Below, piece by piece: positions 36,801-44,661 of a stretch of DNA of 64,000 nucleotides; the first letter of the stretch is position 1; every line of letters begins with the position of its first letter. Position numbers and translations under genes: made by a program. The DNA is from Symplocastrum torsivum CPER-KK1 (lineage in GTDB: Bacteria > Cyanobacteriota > Cyanobacteriia > Cyanobacteriales > Coleofasciculaceae): contig JAHHIF010000036.1 of assembly GCA_019358875.1 (NCBI GenBank), forward strand, positions 1 to 64,000, in the 5' to 3' direction. The notes beneath the pieces are model-generated. The model was not told the DNA's origin and made no database searches. It saw only the letters and a program-made list of their open reading frames with translations.

Positions 36801-37952
36801 CTCCTCACTCTCTCGTAGGGCTTCTTGGGATTTCTGGCGTTCAGTGATGTCCAGTGCCATAGAAGCAACTCCGAGGACATTTTCTTGAGCATCAATCAGG
36901 GGTGTATGATACCACTCACAAACAATAGCGCTACCATCTTTTTTCAGACTTTCATGGCAAGAGTGCCTGCCACCTTTGCCGGACAAAAGGTCTTCTTTGA
37001 TTTGCCTCACCTGTTGAATAGCACTTTCAGGCATAATCAATTCGGCAACATCACACCCTAAGGCATCAGCTTTGGTATAGCCAAAAATTGCTTGTGCAGC
37101 AGAGTTCCAATCAACAATTTCAAACTCGGTATTCCATTCCACTACCGCCAAAGGAGTGTGCTGAATCAGGAGAGACAGCCGTTGCTGAGAGGCTCTTAGC
37201 TTTTCTTCGCTCTCCCTTCGGGCAATTTCTGCCTGTTTATGTTCAATCACCTCACATCGCAGTTGATGATTTGATGCCCTTAAAGCCGCTGTTCGCTCTT
37301 CAACACGATTTTCCAGCTCAGCATTCTTTCTTGCCAGTTCCTCAAGAGTCTGCTTGTACTTCGTGATATCTTCAACCGTGCCTTCGTAGTAGAGGATAAT
37401 GCCCTTAGCATCACGGACAGCACGCACATTTTCCGAAATCCAAATCACCGTGCCATCTTTGCGATAAATTTGTGATTCAAATGCCGACACCGCATCATCC
37501 TCATGCAGCCGTCGTGTTAACTCGTTAGACGCTGAAGGGTCAACGTAAAGTTGGTGTCTGATATTGGTCAAACTAGCAATCAGTTCAGCGGGAGATTCAT
37601 AGCCATAAATCCTTGCCAGCGATGGGTTCACGCTCAGGTATCGTCCATCCGGTGTCGCCTGAAAGATACCTTCAACCGCGTATTCAAAAATATGGCGATA
37701 TTTGGCTTCGCTGATTTGTAACAACTCTGCCATTGTTGCTCGTTCTGTTACTGTCGCTGCCAAGACAAGCGCCGTTACCGCTACAACGTCCATCGAAATT
37801 TGTAGGAGTAAAACGGTCTCAGTCCTATCGTGAGCTTCGGTAATGAAAAGACCAATACCGACAGCCGCTTCCCAAACAGCAATGCTCGCAATAAGTAAGG
37901 TGCTAAGTACAGCAACTAAGTATCGCCAAAACCGATTTCGAGTCAGGATCAT
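33858..37952 (-). CDS. Hybrid histidine kinase: 2 TM-PASx4-GAF-HisKA-HATPase-receiver
   Basis: This 1364-residue kinase starts with two hydrophobic helices (about 12-36 and 45-66). The second, LLLQISMDVVAVTALVLAATVTER, looks like the final helix of a MASE1 sensor domain, the rest of which is absent. Four PAS domains (about 84-205, 258-378, 385-510, 515-640), a GAF (about 655-810), HisKA with SHELRTPLNGILGYTQIL and HATPase_c (NAVKFTD, EDTGIGM, GTGLGLAIS) follow. A receiver (Asp in VIFMDLMMPRMGG) and a helical tail like that of the 1003-residue kinase end the protein. A 76-residue G-rich-repeat insertion interrupts the ATPase domain. No output gene is coupled to it. Confidence 0.92.
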   Translation of the reverse strand: MILTRNRFWRYLVAVLSTLLIASIAVWEAAVGIGLFITEAHDRTETVLLLQISMDVVAVTALVLAATVTERATMAELLQISEAKYRHIFEYAVEGIFQATPDGRYLSVNPSLARIYGYESPAELIASLTNIRHQLYVDPSASNELTRRLHEDDAVSAFESQIYRKDGTVIWISENVRAVRDAKGIILYYEGTVEDITKYKQTLEELARKNAELENRVEERTAALRASNHQLRCEVIEHKQAEIARRESEEKLRASQQRLSLLIQHTPLAVVEWNTEFEIVDWNSAAQAIFGYTKADALGCDVAELIMPESAIQQVRQIKEDLLSGKGGRHSCHESLKKDGSAIVCEWYHTPLIDAQENVLGVASMALDITERQKSQEALRESEERFALAIQANNSGLFDVNLKTNTYYYSPQYRQLIGSPLDRDGVHFDQFIKWVHPDDVEAVKACWEEIFVGQRSQWDLEFRVLHSEGSVPWILSRGLVIRDGTGEVVRLVGTHTDISDRKQVVSSLRASEERFRQLAENIDEVFWMSSLEPHQLIYVSPAYERIWGRTSQSLYQQPCSWLEAIHPLDRDRIFAALKYQRQGQYDEEYRIVRPDESIRWIRDRVFPIHDEQGSVYRLAGIAEDITTRKQAEAELHCQTLQRQLFAEITLKIRQSLELEAILETTITEVRRILQVEQVLVYQLRSDGSGTILTEALVTDFQSILGEDIHELSLAESSLQPYGKGGKRNSTLYQAEVPSGYLEMLQPFDVKVNLVVPILQRDVLWGLLIARQCDGSRQWEAFETELLRQLADQVGIALAQSQLLEQEITTKQQLAEQNLHLEQAKRDAEAANRAKSEFLANMSHELRTPLNGILGYTQILKRESSLSVKQQQGLDIIQQCGEHLLTLLNDILDLSKIEVGKMELYPSEFSFPHFLENLVEIVRIHAEQKNITFRYEKLSELPSGVIGDEKRLRQVLINLLGNAVKFTDVGGVTFKVGYVGGDGESGIGNREEDIPLGRQSDSENNSTESPYIWASSQSPNQSALPFSEEPDVNQRHPIPHSQFPIPNSPFPIPPTYKMRFIVEDTGIGMAAEQLAEIFLPFHQIGDTCRRHNGTGLGLAISQRLVQLMGGKLGVKSTLGQGSVFWVDLDLPQVLDWQDIAVANKKAIAGFQGRARKALIADDKWENRSVLANLLLPLGFEVIEAVDGQDCLYQALATKPDVIFMDLMMPRMGGLEATRQLRQSPELKDVVVLATSASVFEYKQQECLAAGCNGFIPQPVQAENLFRQLEVHLGLEWIYEEKKGEKLEVPLSSVENTLVPPPPSELAILYDLAMMGDIKGISEQAKRLEQLDEKFVPFVKQICDLAQRFQEKQILELVKKYLVEKE
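34793..35020. repeat. In-frame G-rich repeat insertion in the ATPase domain (1364-aa kinase)
   Basis: This lies at the same position as the insertion in the 1003-residue kinase and is about 228 bp long. It has GGGAATTGGG/GGGATTGG units at one end and ATTCCCGATTCCC units at the other. It also holds an extra segment (about 34848-34890) related to intergenic repeat DNA at 18114-18160. The reading frame stays open throughout. Confidence 0.85.
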
Positions 37953-38447
37953 GTTGAGAAAATTTCTAACCGTCGTTTTTAAAAGAGTTGTAGGGATGAA
38001 TGAGTAAGACAGTAGAGTTTTTAATTTGTAAATCCAAAACTATTAACCGGATAACTAGATGTTGTTGGAATTACTACGCACCACAAATGTAAAAGGGTAG
38101 TTTGCGAAGTGAACTTTCCTCATTCATAGCTCATCATTTCTGAATTCATCAAAATCCACGAATTATTAGAGCTGAGCTTAAATAGACTATAAACTTTCCT
38201 ACAGGTAGAGAAATTTGCAGGACAAAATATTTGATAAAACAGCAGTTATCTGTTGCTTTTCCTATAGCTGGTGCTTTATCCGGAAATAAATCACCGATAC
38301 CAGCCTCCTCAAATTGATTGACTTGCGATAAGCCTGATTTAAGATCAACTGACAACTGACCAAGAACGATGCCGTAGTGTTGCCTCCCACCCTGATGAAG
38401 GACTAGCATAACGCCACCGCTCGTTGTGAGTGATTGAGGAGTGAAGA
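37953..38447. other. Intergenic region upstream of the 1364-aa kinase
   Basis: About 495 bp between the divergent kinase and alanine racemase genes. A 106-codon frame at 38149-38469 (minus) overlaps the alr start and is not convincing. In-frame translation upstream of the kinase start meets a stop within about 30 codons and shows no further MASE1-like helices. Confidence 0.5.
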
Positions 38448-39656
38448 ATGATGCAAGAACTAAAGCCAACTACGGATGTTACGCCTAGACAGCGTGAAGA
38501 AACGCTCAAGAACACTGACGAAGCCAGAGGCGGGCTTTGTCAACGGGCTTGGGTTGAAATTGATCATGGGGCATTATCCGATAATGTACGGCAACTGAAG
38601 ACGCTTTTGACTCACCCGACGCAACTGATGGCGGTGGTGAAAGCAGATGCTTATGGTCATGGTGCAGTGATGGTTGCCCAAACGGCGCTAGAAGCGGGTG
38701 CGGCTGGACTTTGTGTTGCTACATTGCCCGAAGGAATTCAACTTCGGGAAGTTGGAATTTCAGCACCAATCTTGCTTTTGGGGGCGACGAATACGCCAGC
38801 GCAAATTGAGGCGATCGCACATTGGCAGTTGCAACCGACGATTTGTACTCCCCAGCAAGCATTAGTGTTTTCGGAAACGCTTGGGGAGTTGAAAACAACA
38901 CTGCCAGTGCATCTAAAGCTAGACACGGGAATGTCACGCTTAGGGATGCCCTGGCAAGAGGCAACGCAGTTCGTGCAATTGGTACAGCGGTTGGCTTATC
39001 TGGAAATAAAGAGTGTCTACTCTCATCTAGCTACGGCTGACAGTCCTGACCCTACAGTGATGAGATTACAGCATCAGCGGTTTGAAGAAGCGATCGCTCA
39101 GCTTCATAAAGCGGGTATCACTCCCCCTAGTTTGCACTTCGCGAACTCGGCTGCCACCCTCGCTGACCCAGCATTGCACTACGATTTAGTACGGGTAGGG
39201 CTTGCCCTTTATGGACTTTACCCCGCTGAACATTTGCGACCTGTAGTTGACCTTAAGCCAGTGATGCAGGTAAAAGCACGGGTAACCCAAGTCAAAACAA
39301 TTCCCCCTGGAACGGGTGTCAGCTACGGTTACCAATTCATTGCTGATCGAGAACTGCGCCTTGCCGTTGTTGGGATTGGCTACGCTGACGGCATCCCTCG
39401 CAACCTCTCCAACAAGATGAAAGTACTCATCCGAGGTCAACAGGTGCCGCAAATTGGGGCGATTACAATGGATCAACTAATGCTTGATGTTAGTGCAATT
39501 CCCGACTTACAAACCGAGGAAGTCGTAACGCTAATCGGACAGGATGGAACTGCTCAAATTTCCGCTGATGATTGGGCACAATCGTTGGGAACAATTTCTT
39601 GGGAAATTCTTTGTAGCTTCAAGCATCGCTTACCGCGTGTAGCTGTTGCTAAATAA
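38448..39656 (+). CDS. alr: Alanine racemase
   Basis: This PLP enzyme interconverts L- and D-alanine for peptidoglycan. The 402-residue protein has the PLP lysine in LMAVVKADAYGHGAVMVA (about residue 65), the TIM-barrel region HLKLDTGMSRLGMP, SLHFANSAATL, VRVGLALYGLYP, and the C-terminal catalytic tyrosine in PGTGVSYGYQFIADRELRLAVVGIGYADGIPR. Two consecutive ATG codons (38448 and 38451) could start it. About 28 residues precede the usual start of the barrel, a modest extension. Monocistronic, followed by a hairpin. Confidence 0.96.
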   Translation: MMQELKPTTDVTPRQREETLKNTDEARGGLCQRAWVEIDHGALSDNVRQLKTLLTHPTQLMAVVKADAYGHGAVMVAQTALEAGAAGLCVATLPEGIQLREVGISAPILLLGATNTPAQIEAIAHWQLQPTICTPQQALVFSETLGELKTTLPVHLKLDTGMSRLGMPWQEATQFVQLVQRLAYLEIKSVYSHLATADSPDPTVMRLQHQRFEEAIAQLHKAGITPPSLHFANSAATLADPALHYDLVRVGLALYGLYPAEHLRPVVDLKPVMQVKARVTQVKTIPPGTGVSYGYQFIADRELRLAVVGIGYADGIPRNLSNKMKVLIRGQQVPQIGAITMDQLMLDVSAIPDLQTEEVVTLIGQDGTAQISADDWAQSLGTISWEILCSFKHRLPRVAVAK

Positions 39657-39677
39657 GAAGCATATTTCTTGCTTGTA

Positions 39678-39730
39678 GGACGGGCTGGAAAGCCCGTCCA
39701 GATTAGGCAAATTAGTCGTTAGCGCTAACG
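39678..39730. terminator. Two hairpins between convergent alr and the SUI1 gene
   Basis: GGACGGGCT / AGCCCGTCC form a 9-bp stem with a GGAA loop (39678-39699), and a perfect 14-bp palindrome CGTTAGCGCTAACG lies at 39717-39730, just beyond the SUI1 stop codon. There is no T-run, but position and strength suggest a bidirectional transcription barrier or processing site. Confidence 0.55.
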
Positions 39731-39732
39731 GC

Positions 39733-40104
39733 TTAGCCACCGCTAATTTTCGCTTTGTAACCAAGCTGTATCAGAACTTCAACAAGCTTCTGAGTATGGT
39801 CACCTTGAATTTCAAGGCTATCGTCCTTAACTGTGCCACCACTACCACACTGATTTTTGAGTTGTTTGAGTAGCTGAGTTAAGGTTTCAGGTTTAACTTG
39901 AAAACCAGTAATTACTGTTACTGTTTTTCCCTTACGACCCTTACGTGAAGCTTGGACTCTTAGATTTTGCTGGTTAGGCGGTAGTTCCTGAACAGAGCGT
40001 TCAACAGCAGCGGGAGTGCTAGTAGAACCAAACTCACTATAGACAATTCGATTGCCAGAAGAATGCGAGTCGGAAGACTTATTTTTGGATTTTGATGAAG
40101 CCAT
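39733..40104 (-). CDS. Translation initiation factor SUI1 family protein (YciH-like)
   Basis: This 123-residue homologue of eukaryotic eIF1 and bacterial YciH may influence start-codon fidelity. A charged N-terminal extension (MASSKSKNKSSDSHSSG, 1-55) leads into the SUI1 domain with RVQASRKGRKGKTVTVITGFQ, the GSGGTVKDDSLEIQGDHTQKLVEVLIQLGYKAKISGG signature and C terminus. The frame is open eight codons further upstream (to 40128), but MASSK is the natural start. Monocistronic. Confidence 0.9.
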   Translation of the reverse strand: MASSKSKNKSSDSHSSGNRIVYSEFGSTSTPAAVERSVQELPPNQQNLRVQASRKGRKGKTVTVITGFQVKPETLTQLLKQLKNQCGSGGTVKDDSLEIQGDHTQKLVEVLIQLGYKAKISGG

Positions 40105-40500
40105 ATCTAGTAATGTCTCTAACAGCAATTTTACTTAACTAAGCGCAATTCTACTGTCCCGATCTGTTCCCTCTAAACAGGAAGTAGAGTGAATTTCTCT
40201 TGAACCTTTTCCTTTTCTGTTTGGAGGCAGTCCTCTAAACCATCCTGATCATAGGAGATGTCCCTTGAACACCAAGAGTATTCACTTAAGCTCGAATCCG
40301 ATACTGCGGATTCATAACACAGGTACATCAAGCGGCTATCACTGCTTTGGACTAATTCCTCAGAGCTAAAAACAATCATCCAGTTGATTGAAGCGACTGC
40401 ATGAATTGTGATCGCTTTCGTTCACCGTACCTTGAGAATAGCTCGATACCACACTTCCTTAAAGCACAGCCATACTGCTACCCACCAGGATTCATTCATC
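40105..40500. other. Divergent intergenic region with an unconvincing ORF
   Basis: About 400 bp between the divergent SUI1 and hydrolase genes. A 68-codon, acidic frame at 40173-40379 (minus) lacks a Shine-Dalgarno sequence and I cannot support it. No repeats or hairpins stand out. Confidence 0.45.
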
Positions 40501-41682
40501 ATGAGTACAACTCTGAACACCACTTCGACCCCTAGCCGCGAACAACTAAGCCAAACTCGACAGAGAATTGACAACCATATCCACAGTATTGACATCCATC
40601 CAGACCGTCGAGCCGGTTCCTACCCCTACTATTTGTTCCACGACGCTGGACAAGCCGTTCGCGGTACAGTACTCATCTTTCATGGCTTCAGTGGTGTTCC
40701 TCATCAGATGTGGCGTCTAGCGGACTACTTGTTTCGGAATGGATTTAATGTCTATCAGGCAACCCTAGCTAACCATACCTTTCTCCCTGCCGCGAAATAT
40801 TGGCCCCAAGTCGATCTCAAGCCTGAGATTCTGAATCCCTTGCGGGAGAAGGTGCAGCAAGACCCTGTGTTACAAAATTACTTAGCCAATTTTGCCGCAC
40901 AACCGGATTCTCAAAGCCCTAGTCCTCAACAACAAGCTGCCTTGGTAGCACGGCTACTGATGCTTGAGCCGCGTTTATTGGAGATTGTGGCAGCCGCAGA
41001 AAATGAGACTGACCCGAACTTTGAGCGCTACTTTGATTCGTCTCACATGGATTTTTTGACGGATGCACAAGCACGTCTGGCAGAACTAGGGGCGATGCCT
41101 GGACCAATTTTCACAGTGGGGTTATCAGTTGGTGGTGCAACCGCACTTGCCCTAGCCGCTGCTAGACCAGACCGCATTAAGCGAGTCGTTGCCTTTGCAC
41201 CACTGCTGAAGGTTTATGACCCACAGCGTGAGCGATATATTAATTTGGCGGGTCCCTTGGATATCAGTGAGACAGGTTGGGACCCCTCTCTACGTTTTCC
41301 TGTAGGCGCATTTACAGCAGCCGCTCGATTTGGTACGTTTGTGCGGCAACCGAAAAACATCAGTGTCCTAAAGAACATTCCCACGTTTCTGCCTCTGACA
41401 GAAAATGAAGATGCCGCCCATGTTCAGACTAACCTAGACTTTTTTGAAGCGATCGGTGGCAAGAACAAGGGGCATTCCTGCTATCTCTATCCTGCTAGTG
41501 ATTTGGTGCCACATCCAATGGTAGACTCAACGATTGTTAGCCAAGGAATGACGAATCGTTTTTGGCAAAGTCTCTACCAGGAAACCTTCCACTTTCTATG
41601 TACTGGTGCGATCAATGCTGGCAACATGAGTAATCTGGAGCAAGATCCTAACTTACCGCAGGTGCCACCGCTTAATTCATGA
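40501..41682 (+). CDS. Alpha/beta hydrolase family protein
   Basis: This 393-residue protein has the alpha/beta-hydrolase oxyanion region GTVLIFHGFSGVPHQMWRLADYL and the nucleophile elbow VGLSVGGATALALAAARPDRI (Ser about residue 210). The acid and histidine are probably in the C-terminal KGHSCYLYPASDLVPHPMVDST. Between strands it carries a large insertion (about 105-185), probably a lid. The substrate is unknown. I chose ATG 40501 (MSTTLNTTSTPSREQL); a longer frame from 40408 exists but lacks a better ribosome site. It is divergent from the SUI1 gene and convergent with prmC. Confidence 0.8.
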   Translation: MSTTLNTTSTPSREQLSQTRQRIDNHIHSIDIHPDRRAGSYPYYLFHDAGQAVRGTVLIFHGFSGVPHQMWRLADYLFRNGFNVYQATLANHTFLPAAKYWPQVDLKPEILNPLREKVQQDPVLQNYLANFAAQPDSQSPSPQQQAALVARLLMLEPRLLEIVAAAENETDPNFERYFDSSHMDFLTDAQARLAELGAMPGPIFTVGLSVGGATALALAAARPDRIKRVVAFAPLLKVYDPQRERYINLAGPLDISETGWDPSLRFPVGAFTAAARFGTFVRQPKNISVLKNIPTFLPLTENEDAAHVQTNLDFFEAIGGKNKGHSCYLYPASDLVPHPMVDSTIVSQGMTNRFWQSLYQETFHFLCTGAINAGNMSNLEQDPNLPQVPPLNS

Positions 41683-41796
41683 AGTTGGGGAGTTGGAGAG
41701 GGAGGGAGATGGGGAAGGTGGGATAGAAATTACTCTCTCATCTCCCTTAAACTGCCCTTTCATCAGTACCGATATAACACCTTGTGCAGGGGGACT

Positions 41797-41870
41797 GGGG
41801 GCGGCACTCTGCCCCCACCGGAGCTTTAGTGAGGAGGGGGTTTGGGGGGCAACGTCCCCCAATCCGGGTT
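41797..41870. terminator. Two GC-rich hairpins and T-run between hydrolase and prmC
   Basis: GGGGGC/GCCCCC pair at 41797-41816, and TTGGGGG/CCCCCAA pair at 41842-41862, followed after TCCGGG by TTTTT. The second structure plus T-run is a plausible intrinsic terminator for the + strand hydrolase gene. The DNA also resembles dispersed G-rich intergenic repeats. Confidence 0.6.
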
Positions 41871-41916
41871 TTTCCAACAAACGATTACTTTTCGCTTAAG
41901 AAGAGTGCCATTCGTC

Positions 41917-42855
41917 CTAAGTCCGATAAGCAAGAGCAAAGCGGTCAATACCTGCTAAATCTGGAACTATCTGAACCTGGCAATAACTACCTTGCTGATG
42001 CAGCAGATGGACAACGGTATCAGCTTGCCCTGCCATCATTTCAATTAACCAGATACCACCAGAACGCAGATAATTCGGCGAGATTTCAATTAGCTGCCGA
42101 ATGCAATCTAGACCATCAATACCACCGTCAAGGGCGAGATGCGGTTCATGGTCACGCACTTCTGGTTGCAGCTCTTGTAGCCAACTGCTGGGGATGTAAG
42201 GAGGGTTTGCGACCATGCCACTCACCTGACCTTTAAGAGCGTCGAGGGGTTCCCACCAAGAACCTTGATGGAACTGAATTCGCTCTTGCAAGCCGAGCTG
42301 TTGAGCATTAAGTTGAGCAATGGCTAAAGCTTCAGTACTGTAATCAACAGCGTGAATTGTGGCAGTTTTAAACGAATCTGCCAGCCCAAGTGCGATCGCA
42401 CCACTGCCAGTTCCTAAATCCGCCCAATGCCCCGATTCTAGCTGTGGAGTTGGACTATTCTTCACAGCCTCCACAGCTAAGTCAATCAGATATTCTGTTT
42501 CTGGGCGAGGAATTAGGACAGCAGGTGAAACGTTTAGGGAAAAATGACGCCAAGGGGTCACTCCAACCAGGTATTGAATTGGCAATCGCTCATAAAGACG
42601 TCGGTGCCATAGCTGGGATAGTACCGACAGAGGATATCGTAATTCAATTTGCGATCGCGCTTTGAAGGACTCTAAACGTAGCGTCAGCGAGTCAAGCCCA
42701 GCCACTTCTTGCAACAGCCAGTCTACTTCTGCACTAGGAATCCCCACCTCCACAGCAGATTTTTGGGCATCGTGACGCCACTGCCAGAGTTCCACTCCTG
42801 TTACAACAGGACATGCTGGAGAGTTTTGGCTTTTAAAACTCTTTTTTAGCATCAC
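41917..42855 (-). CDS. prmC: Peptide chain release factor N5-glutamine methyltransferase
   Basis: PrmC methylates the glutamine of the GGQ motif of release factors RF1 and RF2 using S-adenosylmethionine. The 312-residue protein has the helical N-terminal domain, then RLPIQYLVGVTPWRHFSLNVSPAVLIPRPETEYLIDLA, the SAM motif WADLGTGSGAIALGLA, HAVDYSTEALAIAQLNAQ, and the catalytic MVANPPYIPSSWLQEL with NPPY. A C-terminal IWLIEMMAGQA completes the Rossmann fold. It lies 26 bp downstream of the Tic22-family gene on the same strand and may be co-transcribed with it. Confidence 0.95.
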   Translation of the reverse strand: MMLKKSFKSQNSPACPVVTGVELWQWRHDAQKSAVEVGIPSAEVDWLLQEVAGLDSLTLRLESFKARSQIELRYPLSVLSQLWHRRLYERLPIQYLVGVTPWRHFSLNVSPAVLIPRPETEYLIDLAVEAVKNSPTPQLESGHWADLGTGSGAIALGLADSFKTATIHAVDYSTEALAIAQLNAQQLGLQERIQFHQGSWWEPLDALKGQVSGMVANPPYIPSSWLQELQPEVRDHEPHLALDGGIDGLDCIRQLIEISPNYLRSGGIWLIEMMAGQADTVVHLLHQQGSYCQVQIVPDLAGIDRFALAYRT

Positions 42856-42881
42856 GACTGCCCAAACCTTACATCCTTACC

Positions 42882-43685
42882 TTATTGCTGTGGACGTTGA
42901 GGTGCAGCAGGAGCTTGCTGTGAACCTTGAGAAGCGGAGAGACCACGTATGTATTCTAAAGATTCCCGCGATGGCACAAGTACGATGTTATTCAACTGCT
43001 CATTATTGCTACTTTGCAAGGTCTGAATTACGCCCTCCAGAGTCACAGCTTCCACCTTGACTGTGGATGCCATGTTCGGCTGTTGCTGCTTAAAGCGGTC
43101 TACCAATCCCTGCAATTGCTCTTTCTCAAAGAAGAAAGGAATAACCTGCTGACCATTCTGCTGAATCGTTAAATACCCCTGATCTTCACCACCTTTCGCG
43201 ACAAACAAGGGTGTACCTTGGAATTGTTGCGCTTGCTGACCACTTTGGGTCATCAATGCCTGTGCTGACTGTACCTGCTGCTGCACAGGAATGAAGGCAA
43301 AATCCAAGCCTTGTGGCTTGTTCTGATTTTCTCGATCTAGCTGGTAAACTTCCCCTAGCGAGACAGGCACAACTTGCACAGTTCTGCCCAGTTCAGGACT
43401 TTCCGCCTTCAACCGCTCAACAAAACTTTGAGCATCCCGTTGGCTAATAAAGACACCTGCAACTGACACAGCTTGATTTTGGTTTTGTCCCTGTCCCTGT
43501 GGCACTGAGGCTACTAGAGGTGACCCTTGTGCATCAGTGACAGTAAAGACAGGTACAGAGCGCAGCTTTTGAAAAACCTGATCTTCTGTCAATGCTAGCG
43601 CCCGCAGATTTTCTGTAGAGAAGGAGCCTATCAGCGCACTCCCGACTAAACCTAATATTGCGCTCAAGCGAACCAATGATTTCAT
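42882..43685 (-). CDS. Tic22-family protein
   Basis: This 267-residue exported protein belongs to the Tic22 family, which in plastids assists protein import and in cyanobacteria acts in the periplasm and thylakoid region, with a proposed chaperone role in outer-membrane biogenesis. A signal peptide (MKSLVRLSAILGLVGSALIGSF...) precedes LTEDQVFQKLRSVPVFTVTDAQGSPL, and the two related halves each contain a GVFISQRDAQSFVERLK / VIPFFFEKEQLQGLVDRFK unit. The tail is Gln/Pro rich. The frame continues 20 codons upstream, but ATG 43685 gives a proper signal peptide. Confidence 0.9.
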   Translation of the reverse strand: MKSLVRLSAILGLVGSALIGSFSTENLRALALTEDQVFQKLRSVPVFTVTDAQGSPLVASVPQGQGQNQNQAVSVAGVFISQRDAQSFVERLKAESPELGRTVQVVPVSLGEVYQLDRENQNKPQGLDFAFIPVQQQVQSAQALMTQSGQQAQQFQGTPLFVAKGGEDQGYLTIQQNGQQVIPFFFEKEQLQGLVDRFKQQQPNMASTVKVEAVTLEGVIQTLQSSNNEQLNNIVLVPSRESLEYIRGLSASQGSQQAPAAPQRPQQ

Positions 43686-43998
43686 CAAAATTACCTCAGC
43701 GTTTGACCTTAGATACCTCGTCACAATAGAATACCGCTCTCGCAATAGGATGACATATTGAGACGATTTAGTGAACTCACTGCATCCAATTCAGATTTTT
43801 CCACCCTATCGATTTTGCGGGCTAATTTCCACCGTTAACTCTTAATTTTTTAGTAACTCTACAGTGACCCTTTTTTTTGGGTCAATTTTCCTGACTCTGT
43901 TCAATATCGAATGTTCCATCCACTATCTTGATGGTCAGTGAATTAAAACGCTCAAACCCAACGTTAGGGTCTTAGCTCTGAAATCAAGAAAATTTAAA
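43686..43998. other. Intergenic region between tRNA-Pro and the Tic22-family gene
   Basis: About 310 bp without a gene. It contains a notable hairpin, TGACCC-T8-GGGTCA (43865-43884), whose 8-nt loop is all T on the + strand and all A on the minus strand. It could be a processing or regulatory structure in the 5' region of the minus-strand transcript. Confidence 0.45.
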
Positions 43999-44072
43999 TC
44001 GGGATGACAGGATTTGAACCTGCGACATCCTGCTCCCAAAGCAGGCGCGCTACCAAGCTGCGCTACATCCCG
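43999..44072 (-). tRNA. tRNA-Pro (anticodon UGG)
   Basis: Reading the minus strand from 44072, a 7-bp acceptor stem (CGGGATG/CATCCCG) is followed by a D arm (GCGC/GCGC), the anticodon arm CCTGC-TTTGGGA-GCAGG with anticodon TGG, a 5-nt variable loop, and a T arm (GCAGG-TTCAAAT-CCTGT). The discriminator base is A at 43999. CCA is not encoded. UGG reads proline codons. Confidence 0.97.
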
Positions 44073-44139
44073 TTTGCATACCTAGCTAGTATAACTTGCT
44101 TTTTGCTCTTGTGTGTCAAGTTCCTCACAATCCTAACAC

Positions 44140-44661
44140 TCAATCTGGATACCAGAACATACCTTTGATGCCTTCTGGGTCTGCCATAAAGCCCATTCTT
44201 CGATAGAAATTCACAACATGAGGGTCTGCAAATAGAGTGATATTACTGATGTCCTCACTCCGCAGTTTCTTGATCATGTACTTCATCAACGCCTTACCAA
44301 ATCCTTTACTTTGGAATTCTGGATGAACCACTACATCCCAGATTGTGGCATTGAACGCATGGTCAGATGTTGCACGAGCGAAGCCGATGAGGCGTCTAGT
44401 GGTACCTCGTTGCTGCCACATCGAAACCACCAGGAAACTATGCTGAATAGCTTTTCTAACTTTTCGCATAGGACGCCGAGACCAACCAACGGCATCACAA
44501 AGTTCTTCTAATTCATAAAGGTCTAGTTCTCGCTCTGTACTGAAAAATATGCGAGAACCACCATCGGTGCGATCGATCGTCCCTTCCACTGCATCCCCTT
44601 CCAACTGTGTCTGTGGCGAGGCAGCGTCAGAACTGCTAAAAAAGCTTTTCCAAAAACCCAT
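44140..44661 (-). CDS. GNAT family N-acetyltransferase (Ycf52-like)
   Basis: This 173-residue acetyltransferase of the GNAT superfamily transfers acetyl from acetyl-CoA to an amine or lysine. The N-terminal part contains RIFFSTERELDLYELEELCDAVGWSRRPMRKVRKAIQHSFLVVSMW, and the acetyl-CoA loop is VVHPEFQSKGFGKALMKYMIKKL (Q/RxxGxG/A form). The C terminus FADPHVVNFYRRMGFMADPEGIKGMFWYPD also resembles plastid Ycf52/NSI. The plant relatives acetylate chloroplast proteins; the cyanobacterial substrate is not known to me. It stands alone, next to tRNA-Pro. Confidence 0.88.
   Translation of the reverse strand: MGFWKSFFSSSDAASPQTQLEGDAVEGTIDRTDGGSRIFFSTERELDLYELEELCDAVGWSRRPMRKVRKAIQHSFLVVSMWQQRGTTRRLIGFARATSDHAFNATIWDVVVHPEFQSKGFGKALMKYMIKKLRSEDISNITLFADPHVVNFYRRMGFMADPEGIKGMFWYPD

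Noticed and set aside
38149..38469. 106-codon minus-strand ORF overlapping the start of alr
   Set aside because: It overlaps the alr start codon, lacks a ribosome site and family pattern; the part GGRQHYGIVLGQ faintly recalls a known small-protein motif but the rest does not fit. Possibly a decayed remnant.
40173..40379. 68-codon acidic minus-strand ORF between the SUI1 and hydrolase genes
   Set aside because: No Shine-Dalgarno sequence, strongly biased composition and no recognisable pattern; an unproven frame in a divergent promoter region.
41784..42236. 150-codon plus-strand ORF antisense to prmC
   Set aside because: Entirely a shadow of the prmC reading frame and the G-rich repeat in front of it; no family pattern.
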